From the NCBI RefSeq assembly GCF_000814765.1, contig NZ_JWIC01000006.1, forward strand, positions 310,001 through 374,000: DNA of 64,000 nt, in the 5' to 3' direction. The stretch comes from Pseudoalteromonas luteoviolacea. Lineage in GTDB: Bacteria; Pseudomonadota; Gammaproteobacteria; Enterobacterales; Alteromonadaceae. Every line of letters begins with the position of its first letter. Position 1 is the first letter of the stretch. The notes beneath the pieces were generated by a model. It had not been told where the DNA came from, ran no database searches, and saw nothing but the letters and a program-made list of their open reading frames with translations. The translations under genes and the position numbers were made by a program. This document shows, piece by piece, positions 33,919-43,092 of the stretch.

Positions 33919-36248
33919 TGCAGTCTATTTTAAATCAACTAGTGTATGTCGTTTTTAGGCATCGTTTTATGGTTATAGCGCTGTTTGCGCTAGCGACGGT
34001 CTTTTTAGGTTATAAGTCTACACATATCCAGCTTGATGCATCTTTCAATAAAAATATACCTTTAAACCATGATTACATGAAGGTGTATCTCAAGCATGAA
34101 AAACAGTTCGGGGGTGCAAACAGTATTTTAATCTCTGTCTGCGATGCCGATGGTGATATTTTTAATCCGGAATTCTTTACACAGTTAAAAGCTGTTCATG
34201 ATCAGCTTTACTTTATTCCTGGCGTGAATCGCCCTCTGGTTAACTCTATTTTCGCACCGAGTGCACGATTTGTAGAAGTCGTTGAAGATGGCTTTGCAGG
34301 CGGTCCAATCATTCCCGCGAACTTTACGGCAGATACTACTGGTTTAGCCATTGTGAAGCAGAATATTGAAAAAGCCAAAGTAGTAGGTCGCATGGTAGCC
34401 AGTGACTACTCTTGCGCAATGGTGTCTGCTCAGCTTATGGAAACCGATCCACAAACTCAACAGAAGCTGGATACGCTGGCATTTGCAAAGAAACTAGAAT
34501 CTGAGATCCGTGACCCACTCAGCACAGATAAGGTATCCATCCATATTATTGGTTTTGCTAAGATGGCTGGTGACATTGCCGATGGTGCGAAAGATGTCGT
34601 GATTTTTTTCGCAATTGCGATTTTATTTACCTTTATCATGGTATGGCTATTCTGTAAAAGCTTTAAGCTGACATTGCTTCCTATTGCATGTTCACTCATT
34701 GCGGTTGTATGGCAGATGGGTTTACTTTCAGTGCTTGGTTTTGGCCTTGATCCGATGTCAATTCTGGTCCCGTTCTTAGTATTTGCGATTGGTGTGAGCC
34801 ATGGTGTGCAGATGATCAATGCTATTGGCAAAAAAGTCTCTGAAGGGGTAAGCAGTAAAGTGGCTGCCGAGGCAAGCTTTAAAGCACTGCTGATTCCAGG
34901 CGGTATTGCATTGCTCTCTGATACAATCGGTTTTATGACGTTACTTGCTATTGATATCGGCATTATCCGAGAACTTGCAATCACAGCGAGTCTAGGTGTG
35001 GCGGTGATCATTTTTACTAACTTGATTTTACTACCAGTACTTGCGTCTTATTATAAGTCGTCAAAAATGCATCGTGTAGATGATGGTAAAGACAAAGCGA
35101 ACAGTGTATTCACGAAGCTAAGAGAAAGCCTTGTCTTGGCAACAGACAAACGCTATGCGGCGATTATCCTTCTAATCTCTGCAGGTTTATTTGCGCTTGG
35201 TTATTGGCAATCGAAAGATATGCGCATTGGTGACTTACATGCTGGTGCACCGGCGCTGCATGAGGACGCCCGTTACAACCTAGATACGTTCCTTATTTCA
35301 GACCGCTATGAAATATCATCAGACATTCTAAAAGTATTGGTTGAAGCTTATCCCGCAGCTTGCACTGAGCATGACACTATGGACAGAGTAAGCCGATTCC
35401 AGTGGAGAATAGAAAATTTAGCAGGAGTACAATCTGCGGTGTCTTTGAGTTCAGTCGCTCAAGCTGTCAATGCTGGTTATAACGAAGGAAATTTAAAATG
35501 GCAAACGCTGCCAAGAAATGGCGCTTCTCTTGTTCAAGCAACATCACGCGTTGAGACCAGCACAGGTCTGTTAAATGGTGACTGTTCAGTGATGCCAATC
35601 ATCATTTTTATGGATGACCATAAAGCCGAAACCATTGACCATGTGGTGTCGCAAATTAAGTTATTTGCTACAGAAGAAGGTACTGATCGCGTAAGCTTTA
35701 AGCTGGCATCTGGCCCTATCGGTGTTATGGCTGCTACAAATGAATCTGTCGCGGCTGCACAATTGCCAATGATGATCTATGTTTATGGAGCGGTGATTAT
35801 TCTGTGCCTTATCAGCTTTAGAAGCATACGTGCGACAATCGCAGTTGTCTTACCTCTGTACATCGTTTCTACTTTGGCGCAAGCACTCATGGTTAAGCTT
35901 GAGATTGGTTTGACTGTGTCGACTTTACCAGTCATTGCTTTGGGGGTCGGTATTGGTGTTGACTACGGTATTTACATCTTGTCTTCAATGATGAATCAGT
36001 TGAAGCAAGGTATGCCTTTATCAGTAGCATACCGTAATGCACTAGCTGAACGCGGTAGCGCAGTATTATTTACTGGTATCACATTAGCCATTGGTGTCAG
36101 TACGTGGATTTTTTCTGCATTAAAGTTCCAGGTAGATATGGGAATATTACTGACGTTTATGTTCTTGGTGAATATGCTCGGTGCTGTACTGTTGTTACCT
36201 GCGATAGGGACTTTTATCTGGCCTGACCAGAAAAAAAAGTGTGAATAA
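33918..36248 (+). CDS. MMPL/RND-family exporter
   Basis: A 776-residue inner-membrane protein with two repeats of about six transmembrane helices around large periplasmic loops. N-terminal helix at about 15-35, first bundle about 225-375, second about 615-770. Family features are DPMSILVPFLVFAIGVSHGVQ and the matching VIALGVGIGVDYGIYILS. MMPL-type RND proteins export lipids or hydrophobic molecules with proton motive force. No adaptor (MFP) or TolC gene is next to it; the DUF1302 barrel and DUF1329 protein are the obvious local candidates for the rest of the path. Confidence 0.87.
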   Translation: MQSILNQLVYVVFRHRFMVIALFALATVFLGYKSTHIQLDASFNKNIPLNHDYMKVYLKHEKQFGGANSILISVCDADGDIFNPEFFTQLKAVHDQLYFIPGVNRPLVNSIFAPSARFVEVVEDGFAGGPIIPANFTADTTGLAIVKQNIEKAKVVGRMVASDYSCAMVSAQLMETDPQTQQKLDTLAFAKKLESEIRDPLSTDKVSIHIIGFAKMAGDIADGAKDVVIFFAIAILFTFIMVWLFCKSFKLTLLPIACSLIAVVWQMGLLSVLGFGLDPMSILVPFLVFAIGVSHGVQMINAIGKKVSEGVSSKVAAEASFKALLIPGGIALLSDTIGFMTLLAIDIGIIRELAITASLGVAVIIFTNLILLPVLASYYKSSKMHRVDDGKDKANSVFTKLRESLVLATDKRYAAIILLISAGLFALGYWQSKDMRIGDLHAGAPALHEDARYNLDTFLISDRYEISSDILKVLVEAYPAACTEHDTMDRVSRFQWRIENLAGVQSAVSLSSVAQAVNAGYNEGNLKWQTLPRNGASLVQATSRVETSTGLLNGDCSVMPIIIFMDDHKAETIDHVVSQIKLFATEEGTDRVSFKLASGPIGVMAATNESVAAAQLPMMIYVYGAVIILCLISFRSIRATIAVVLPLYIVSTLAQALMVKLEIGLTVSTLPVIALGVGIGVDYGIYILSSMMNQLKQGMPLSVAYRNALAERGSAVLFTGITLAIGVSTWIFSALKFQVDMGILLTFMFLVNMLGAVLLLPAIGTFIWPDQKKKCE

Positions 36249-36257
36249 TTGTGCTCT

Positions 36258-36281
36258 TAAATGGCCTTAATTGGCCATTTA
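36258..36281 (+). terminator. Hairpin after the RND gene
   Basis: TAAATGGCC / GGCCATTTA, a 9-bp stem with a 6-nt loop and only a weak T tail. It lies 9 bases after the RND stop. Confidence 0.5.
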
Positions 36282-36450
36282 TATCTACAATTTGTGAATA
36301 TATGACCAACTGGCTGAAAAGCCTCAAATGTTTTTGTCAAAAAAGCTTTTTATTAGCGCCAGAAAGGTTAAAATCCTCTGGACTCCACGCTAATAATTGG
36401 CTGTACAAATAATCTACCGTTCAAAGGTGGTATAGATTAAGGAACACATA

Positions 36451-39400
36451 ATGACACAAAGTGAAGGTCCAGCATCGGTTATCCTTGATAACGTTTGCAA
36501 GTTGATCCAGAAAAAAGTTCATGCCGATAACGTGTCGCTCGTTGAAACATTTGCCAAAGCCTTGTACAGCAACATGTCTAAAGAGGACTTGGCTAACCGA
36601 AACGACAGCGACTTGTACGGCGCTGCTTTGAGTCTTTGGAATTCTCTAGAGAAGAATACCTCAGATGAAGCAGTGATCCGTGTATTCAACCCTGAAGTTG
36701 CAAAAGATGGCTGGCAATCGTCTCACACGATTGTTGAAATCATTTCAGATGATATGCCATTTTTGGTTGACTCAGTGCGTATGGCGCTAAGCCGTAAGAA
36801 TATTGCTTCGCATCTACTTTTACACTGTCCTCTCAAGATCAACCGTGACCAAGATGATAAAATCTCAGCTGTTTCAGGCTTAAAAACTGAACAAGAATCT
36901 TCATCTACAAAAACTGTTTTCTTCATAGAAATTGATCGTCAAACAGACGAAGCAGTTATTGCTGACTTTACCCAAGAACTAGAGTCGGTGTTAAAAGATG
37001 TTTCTGTAGCGGTTGAAGACTGGTTATTGATCAGAGATAAGCTGGTTGCTGTTGGTGAAGATATTCCTAATCGCAAGCACAGTTCTTCAAAACAAGAGCT
37101 CAATGAGGCGGTTGAATTCCTTGATTGGCTTGCACGTGATAACTTCACGTTCATGGGATACCGTCAGTACGATCTTGTGCCAGTGCAAGGTGACTATGAA
37201 CTTAAACCTGTAGCAGGTTCAAGTTTAGGCCTAATGAAAAACTCTTCTGAAAGCAGCCGCCTATTATCAGAATTACCAGAAGTAGCTCGTCTTGAAGCCC
37301 GCAGCAAGAACCTATTGATCCTGACTAAAACAAATTCTCAGTCACGCGTTCACCGTCCAGCGCATATTGATTATGTTGGTATTAAACGCTTTGACGAAGA
37401 AGGGAATGTAATTGGTGAAGATCGCTTCATTGGTTTATTCTCATCAAGTTTTTACAACAACAGTGCATCAGATGTTCCTGTGTTGAAGAGCAAGATTGCT
37501 CGTATTATGGAACAGTGTGATTTTGCTAAAGGAACACACGCTTATAAAGCTGTCTTAAATATCTTAGAAACGTACCCACGTGATGAGCTAGTGCAGGCTC
37601 GTGAATCTGAGTTATTAGATGTTGCTATGGGTGTATTACAAACCCAAGAGCGTGATATGTGTCGTCTATTCGTTAGAAGAGACGTATATGGACGTTTCTT
37701 CTCTTGTATGGTCTACGTGCCGCGTGAGAGATATAACACCGCGCTTCGTCGCGAAACTCAAAAACTGTTAGGCGATGCCTTTGGGTCTAACGAAAAAGTT
37801 GAGTTCACTACATTTTTCTCAGAGTCTACATTAGCAAGAACGCATTACATTGTTCGTGTAGCTGACAACAACATTAAGTACAACGTGAAAGAAATCGAAA
37901 ATAATCTAGTAGAAGCTGCCCGTACTTGGGAAGATAAACTACAAACAGCTTTACTTGCGGGTGAAGGTGAAGCGCGCGGTAATGATCTAAACCGCAAATA
38001 TGCTACGGCTTTCCCTCGTGCATATAAAGACGAAGTGTTGCCAAGTGCAGCTGTCGTTGATATCTCAAAACTTGAAAAGTTGAGTGATGAGAATAAACTT
38101 GAAATGCTGTTCTACAGACCTCAAGAAGAAGCAAATTCACAAATTGTGCGTTTGAGCTTATTCCACAAAGACGAGCCAATTCACCTTTCTGATGTTATGC
38201 CAATGCTTGAAAACTTTGGCCTACGTGTAATTGGTGAAACACCTTACGCTGTTAAGACAAGTGATGGTCAAGTCAACTGGATCATGGATTTCTCCATGCT
38301 GTTAGACAGCAAAGGCCTAGCCGACTTTGATAAAGTCTCTGCACGTTTCCGTGCGGCACTTATCAATGTATGGAATAACCGCCTAGAGAATGACGGCTTC
38401 AACCGTTTAGTTTTAAAAGCGGGCTCTACAGGCCGTGAAGCATCTATCCTTCGTGCATACGCTAAATATATGCGTCAGATTGGTGTGACTTTCTCACAGT
38501 CTTACATTGAAAATACCTTCGAACACTATCCTCATATCGCAAACCAATTGGTTGAGCTTTTTGAGAAGAAATTCTGTCCGCAGAAAAACGTTGCGCAAAA
38601 ATCACTTGATAAGCTAGTAGAGAAAATCTACCACGAGCTTGAAAGTGTCGCGAACCTTGATGATGACCGCATTATTCGTTTATACGTAGCAATGATTGAT
38701 GCGACGCTAAGAACGAACTTCTACCAAAAAGAAGCTGACGGTTCTAACAAGTCATACGTGTCATTTAAAATCCAGCCAAGCGCAATTCCAGAAATGCCGC
38801 TGCCATTACCTGCATTTGAAATCTTTGTATACTCTCCACGTATCGAAGGTGTTCACTTACGTGGTGGTAAGGTTGCTCGTGGTGGTTTACGTTGGTCAGA
38901 CCGTCGCGAAGACTTCCGTACAGAAGTACTTGGTCTTGTTAAAGCACAGCAGGTTAAGAACACAGTTATCGTACCTGTAGGTTCTAAAGGTGGCTTCGTA
39001 TGTAAGCAGTTGCCAAATGACCGTGAAGGCTTCTTCCGTGAAGGTCAAGAATGTTACAAGATCTTCATCCGTGGTCTATTAGACATTACTGATAACATCA
39101 TTCACGGTGATATCGTTCCTCCTGTTGATGTAGTTCGTCATGACGAAGATGACCCGTACCTAGTAGTGGCAGCCGATAAAGGCACAGCGACATTCTCAGA
39201 TATTGCTAACGGCATTGCTGATGAGTACAACTTCTGGCTAGGTGATGCATTTGCATCTGGTGGTTCAATTGGTTACGACCACAAGAAGATGGGTATTACA
39301 GCAAAAGGTGCTTGGGAGTCAGTCAAACGTCACTTCCGTGAAATGGATATTGATTGTCAATCAACTGATTTTACAGCAGTTGCTATTGGTGATATGGCGG

Positions 39401-41283
39401 GTGATGTATTCGGTAACGGCATGTTGCTATCAGAGCACACGCGCTTAGTTGCTGCATTTAACCACATGCATATCTTCATCGATCCAAACCCAGACGCAGC
39501 GAGCTCTTACAAAGAACGTGCTCGTATGTTCGAATTACCACGTTCATCGTGGGAAGACTACGATGCAAGCTTAATTTCTCAAGGTGGCGGTATCTTCTCT
39601 CGTGCAGCGAAGTCAATCACACTAACACCAGAAATTAAGAAAATGCTTGGCACTAAGAAAGCAAGCATGACACCAAATGAGTTGATTAAAGCGCTTCTAA
39701 TGATGCCTGTTGACCTACTTTGGAATGGTGGTATCGGTACTTACATCAAGGCTAAAAATGAAAGTGACGCTGATGTGGGCGACAGAGCAAATGATGCACT
39801 TCGTATTAATGGCGCTGAACTTGGTGCTAAGATCTTCGGTGAAGGTGGTAACTTAGGTGCGACGCAACTTGGTCGTATCGAGTTCGCAGCTAAAGGCGGC
39901 CGTATTAACACTGACTTCATCGATAACGTAGGTGGTGTTGCGTGTTCAGATAACGAAGTAAACATTAAGATTTTACTTAATGGTCTAGTTGCAGAAGGTG
40001 ACTTAACGAAGAAACAACGTGACGAGTTACTATATGCAATGACTGACGAAGTATCAGAACTTGTACTTGCAGACTGTTACCGTCAAACACATACGTTGTC
40101 TGTTACGAAGTCAAAAGGTCCTGCGACGCTTAAAGAGAAAATCCGCTTCATTCACGCGCTTGAAAAAGAAGGTAAACTTGACAGAAACATCGAGTTCTTA
40201 CCGAGTGATGAAGAGCTTGCAGAGCGCGCAGCGGCAGGTCTTGATTTAACTCGCCCAGAGCTTTCTGTTCTAGTTTCTTACTCTAAGATGGTACTTAAAG
40301 AAACGCTAGTGGTTGATGAAATCACTGAAAACCCTTATTACCGTCAGTTACTAGTAAACTCTTTCCCTGTGCCTCTACGTGACCGCTTTAACGCGGCAAT
40401 GGATGAGCACCCGCTGAGAAAAGAGATCATTGCCACTAAGCTTGCTAATAATATCGTAAATGATATGGGCTTGAACTTCATGATCCGTATGCATGAAGAA
40501 ACAGGCGCAACGGAAGCTGAAATTGCACTTTGTTACTCAATCGCATGTGCAACATTCCAGATGTCAGAAACATGGGCTGAAATCTCATCGCTTGATAATA
40601 AGATCCCATCTGCGGTTCAAACAGAGATGTTGTATCAATTACGTCGTACAGTTCGTCGTGTAACACGTTGGTTCTTACGTCACCGTAATAAAGCAATGAC
40701 GATTGAAGAAACAATTGAGTTCTTCGCGCCAACATTTGCAGATCTAAGTGCGAATCTGACCACTTATATGGTTGAAGAAGAGAGCTCACGTCTTGCTGAG
40801 AAAGCCGCAGAGTTAACTTCTGAAGGGGTGCCTGAAGCATTAGCTAACCGCATCGTGTCGCTATCTAGCTTGTTCTCAGTCATGGATCTTGCAGAAGTTG
40901 CAAACAATGCGAAGCGTGATATCTCAGTGGTATCTAACACGTACTTCAAGTTAGGTGCAAACATGGGTCTACACTGGTTCCTAGAGCAGATCACTGCACA
41001 ACCAGTTGCAAACCACTGGCAAGCGCTAGCACGTGCTTCATATCGTGAAGAGCTTGACTGGCAGCAGCGTGCATTGTCTGAGGTTGTTCTTAATAGCTTC
41101 GAAGGTGATGGTGAAGTTGATGCGCTTATCAATCAGTGGATGGATAATCAGTCGTCATTACTACACCGTTGGCAGCAAATGCTTGCGGAGTTTAAGACTT
41201 CTCAAAACCATGACTTTGCGAAGTTCTCAGTAGCATTGAGAGAATTAATGCTACTAAGTCACAACTGTGACACTTCCAAATAA
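36451..41283 (+). CDS. gdhB: NAD-specific glutamate dehydrogenase (180-kDa class)
   Basis: A 1610-residue enzyme converting glutamate to 2-oxoglutarate and ammonia with NAD. The length and layout fit the large bacterial GDH: an N-terminal regulatory half with ACT-like repeats (about 1-700), then the GDH core (about 720-1240). The core shows GGLRWSDRREDFRTEVLGL, VIVPVGSKGGFVCKQ, IADEYNFWLGDAFASGGS and KIFGEGGNLGATQLGR. A helical C-terminal region follows. The RBS AAGGAAC precedes the ATG. It stands alone with its own terminator. Strong codon bias (for example many CGT and GGT) fits high expression. Confidence 0.95.
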   Translation: MTQSEGPASVILDNVCKLIQKKVHADNVSLVETFAKALYSNMSKEDLANRNDSDLYGAALSLWNSLEKNTSDEAVIRVFNPEVAKDGWQSSHTIVEIISDDMPFLVDSVRMALSRKNIASHLLLHCPLKINRDQDDKISAVSGLKTEQESSSTKTVFFIEIDRQTDEAVIADFTQELESVLKDVSVAVEDWLLIRDKLVAVGEDIPNRKHSSSKQELNEAVEFLDWLARDNFTFMGYRQYDLVPVQGDYELKPVAGSSLGLMKNSSESSRLLSELPEVARLEARSKNLLILTKTNSQSRVHRPAHIDYVGIKRFDEEGNVIGEDRFIGLFSSSFYNNSASDVPVLKSKIARIMEQCDFAKGTHAYKAVLNILETYPRDELVQARESELLDVAMGVLQTQERDMCRLFVRRDVYGRFFSCMVYVPRERYNTALRRETQKLLGDAFGSNEKVEFTTFFSESTLARTHYIVRVADNNIKYNVKEIENNLVEAARTWEDKLQTALLAGEGEARGNDLNRKYATAFPRAYKDEVLPSAAVVDISKLEKLSDENKLEMLFYRPQEEANSQIVRLSLFHKDEPIHLSDVMPMLENFGLRVIGETPYAVKTSDGQVNWIMDFSMLLDSKGLADFDKVSARFRAALINVWNNRLENDGFNRLVLKAGSTGREASILRAYAKYMRQIGVTFSQSYIENTFEHYPHIANQLVELFEKKFCPQKNVAQKSLDKLVEKIYHELESVANLDDDRIIRLYVAMIDATLRTNFYQKEADGSNKSYVSFKIQPSAIPEMPLPLPAFEIFVYSPRIEGVHLRGGKVARGGLRWSDRREDFRTEVLGLVKAQQVKNTVIVPVGSKGGFVCKQLPNDREGFFREGQECYKIFIRGLLDITDNIIHGDIVPPVDVVRHDEDDPYLVVAADKGTATFSDIANGIADEYNFWLGDAFASGGSIGYDHKKMGITAKGAWESVKRHFREMDIDCQSTDFTAVAIGDMAGDVFGNGMLLSEHTRLVAAFNHMHIFIDPNPDAASSYKERARMFELPRSSWEDYDASLISQGGGIFSRAAKSITLTPEIKKMLGTKKASMTPNELIKALLMMPVDLLWNGGIGTYIKAKNESDADVGDRANDALRINGAELGAKIFGEGGNLGATQLGRIEFAAKGGRINTDFIDNVGGVACSDNEVNIKILLNGLVAEGDLTKKQRDELLYAMTDEVSELVLADCYRQTHTLSVTKSKGPATLKEKIRFIHALEKEGKLDRNIEFLPSDEELAERAAAGLDLTRPELSVLVSYSKMVLKETLVVDEITENPYYRQLLVNSFPVPLRDRFNAAMDEHPLRKEIIATKLANNIVNDMGLNFMIRMHEETGATEAEIALCYSIACATFQMSETWAEISSLDNKIPSAVQTEMLYQLRRTVRRVTRWFLRHRNKAMTIEETIEFFAPTFADLSANLTTYMVEEESSRLAEKAAELTSEGVPEALANRIVSLSSLFSVMDLAEVANNAKRDISVVSNTYFKLGANMGLHWFLEQITAQPVANHWQALARASYREELDWQQRALSEVVLNSFEGDGEVDALINQWMDNQSSLLHRWQQMLAEFKTSQNHDFAKFSVALRELMLLSHNCDTSK

Positions 41284-41297
41284 AAATTAACACGTTA

Positions 41298-41329
41298 AAA
41301 TACCCCGGCAATTGCTGGGGTATTTTTTT
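41298..41329 (+). terminator. Terminator after the glutamate dehydrogenase gene
   Basis: A long hairpin AAATACCCC / GGGGTATTT enclosing GCAATTGC, with seven T at its end. Confidence 0.88.
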
Positions 41330-41364
41330 GCCTCAAACTGTTACCAGGAACTTAAGGAGTCACG

Positions 41365-42375
41365 ATGTTTTACGATTTAGCACGTCGTTATATGTTTAAT
41401 AAAGATGCGGAATGGGCCCACGACTTTGCTCTAGGCAACTTGCGCCGTTTCAAAAATACCCCATTAAGTCTCGCTTGGTCACAGTCTCTGCCTAAAAAGC
41501 CGGTTAACTTTTTAGGTTTAGAATTTGATAATCCAGTGGGATTGGCTGCTGGTCTAGATAAAAATGCAGAATGTATTGATGCATTTGGCCAAATGGGCTT
41601 TGGGTTTATTGAAGTGGGTACTGTTACACCTAGGCCTCAGGCTGGTAATGACAAGCCACGTATCTTTCGTCTTCCAGAGGCACATGCTGTGATAAACAGA
41701 ATGGGCTTTAACAATAAAGGCGTAGATAATTTAGTTGCTAACGTAAAGGCTTCAAATTATACCGGGATCCTTGGGATCAATATTGGTAAAAATAAAGATA
41801 CACCAAACGAGCAGGGCAAAGACGATTACATTCATTGTATGCGTAAAGTCTTTGAACACGCATCCTATATCACTGTAAACATCTCATCACCTAATACTCC
41901 GGGTTTGCGTGATTTACAATATGGTGAAGCGCTAGATGATCTTTTACAAAGCCTTAAAAACGAGCAAGTCGACTTAATTGAAAAACACAAAAAATCAGTG
42001 CCAATGCTGGTAAAAATTGCGCCAGATGTTGATGCGGTGCAATTAACTCAAATCGCTGAATCACTTGTAAATAACCGCATTGATGGTGTCATTGCTACGA
42101 ATACAACCTTAGCGAGAGATGCTGTACAGGGCTTGGAATTTGCAAATGAAGCAGGTGGCCTATCGGGACGTCCAGTACGTGAAAAATCGACACATGTTGT
42201 TGAAGAGCTAAAACGTCTAACAGAAGGTAAATTACCGATTATTGGCGTGGGTGGAATTGACAGCGCTGAAGCTGCGCAAGAAAAGCTCAACGCGGGTGCA
42301 GATCTTGTTCAATTGTATACCGGCTTTATTTACGAAGGGCCACAATTGATCAAAAGGATCGTAAATTCTTTATAA
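41365..42375 (+). CDS. pyrD: Dihydroorotate dehydrogenase (quinone), class 2
   Basis: A 336-residue flavoenzyme of pyrimidine synthesis, membrane-associated, that passes electrons to ubiquinone. N-terminal amphipathic helices ([20 protein letters not shown]) fit class 2. It has [10 protein letters not shown] (58-67), [13 protein letters not shown] and [11 protein letters not shown] with the catalytic serine near 175, and a late [17 protein letters not shown]. An AAGGAG RBS precedes the ATG. Length equals E. coli PyrD. Confidence 0.96.
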   Translation: MFYDLARRYMFNKDAEWAHDFALGNLRRFKNTPLSLAWSQSLPKKPVNFLGLEFDNPVGLAAGLDKNAECIDAFGQMGFGFIEVGTVTPRPQAGNDKPRIFRLPEAHAVINRMGFNNKGVDNLVANVKASNYTGILGINIGKNKDTPNEQGKDDYIHCMRKVFEHASYITVNISSPNTPGLRDLQYGEALDDLLQSLKNEQVDLIEKHKKSVPMLVKIAPDVDAVQLTQIAESLVNNRIDGVIATNTTLARDAVQGLEFANEAGGLSGRPVREKSTHVVEELKRLTEGKLPIIGVGGIDSAEAAQEKLNAGADLVQLYTGFIYEGPQLIKRIVNSL

Positions 42376-42426
42376 GGATCAGTCATATTACAAAATGATC
42401 CTAAACAAATTGTTATTATAAATATT

Positions 42427-42454
42427 TTTACACTTGCAAAAATCGCGATATACT
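42427..42454 (+). promoter_or_regulatory. Putative promoter of zapC
   Basis: TTTACA (42427-42432) and TATACT (42449-42454), spacer 16 bp, about 45 bases before the proposed TTG start. Confidence 0.55.
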
Positions 42455-42500
42455 TCGCGTTACTGGTTGAATTAATTTAATAGTAATGCGGAGGGCGATT

Positions 42501-43028
42501 TTGCAAGCATCAAAAGAGTGGCGTTGGCTCCAATGTCGCACACAAAACCGTTTGCTTGTTGATTTGGGTGACGAGTTACAACTTTGCACGCCTTATCGTT
42601 TACGCCAGCTTACAGCAGATTCAGACGCAAGTCCCACCTTTAGCGTAGAAGAGGCAGCATTCTATCAAAATGTATTTGATTACTTGTGTACTTATTCTGT
42701 TTGGTCAGAGGCACAGTGTTGCCAAATTGCACTTAATGCCACTGCGGCAAAATTTCACTTGTTGCCAGTTCAGGCAAAAAGTTGGTTTTTCCAAGCGTAT
42801 TTTGGTAATGAAGTACTGTGTAATGCCGTAATTAGTCTCAAATCTAAAGTTATGACAGGCGAATGCTTGATTGTTGATCACGAACGCGACGCAAGCCTGT
42901 GCATAAATTTAACCGCCAACTTCCAACTTGATGAAAATATTAGCCTAGAGCAGTTCCAAGCCATCAAAGTTTTAAATGACCGTATTCACCCAGTCATGGT
43001 GAATAATAAAGTCAGTAGAAGCGCTTAA
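42501..43028 (+). CDS. zapC: Cell division protein ZapC
   Basis: A 175-residue cytoplasmic protein that stabilises FtsZ bundles in the division ring. It fits ZapC by WRWLQCRTQNRLLVDLGDEL at the start, FHLLPVQAKSWFFQAYFG in the middle and IKVLNDRIHPVMV near the end, matching the E. coli protein in spacing. An ATG at 42486 is in frame and would add five residues. A good Shine-Dalgarno, GGAGGG at 42490-42495, lies inside that extension and points to TTG 42501 as the start. Confidence 0.82.
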   Translation: MQASKEWRWLQCRTQNRLLVDLGDELQLCTPYRLRQLTADSDASPTFSVEEAAFYQNVFDYLCTYSVWSEAQCCQIALNATAAKFHLLPVQAKSWFFQAYFGNEVLCNAVISLKSKVMTGECLIVDHERDASLCINLTANFQLDENISLEQFQAIKVLNDRIHPVMVNNKVSRSA

Positions 43029-43092
43029 TCCAATCCCAGTCTTTACATAGCTGTGTTATACTCGCGTCAATTGAAATTACAGGGTTATCACA

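Noticed and set aside
34457..35011. A 184-residue minus-strand open frame within the RND gene
   Set aside because: It lies antisense inside a clear MMPL coding sequence and is low-complexity in a way typical of shadow frames.
42486..42500. ATG at 42486 as the zapC start
   Set aside because: It has no RBS; a GGAGGG site lies after it and serves TTG 42501, which also aligns better with ZapC.
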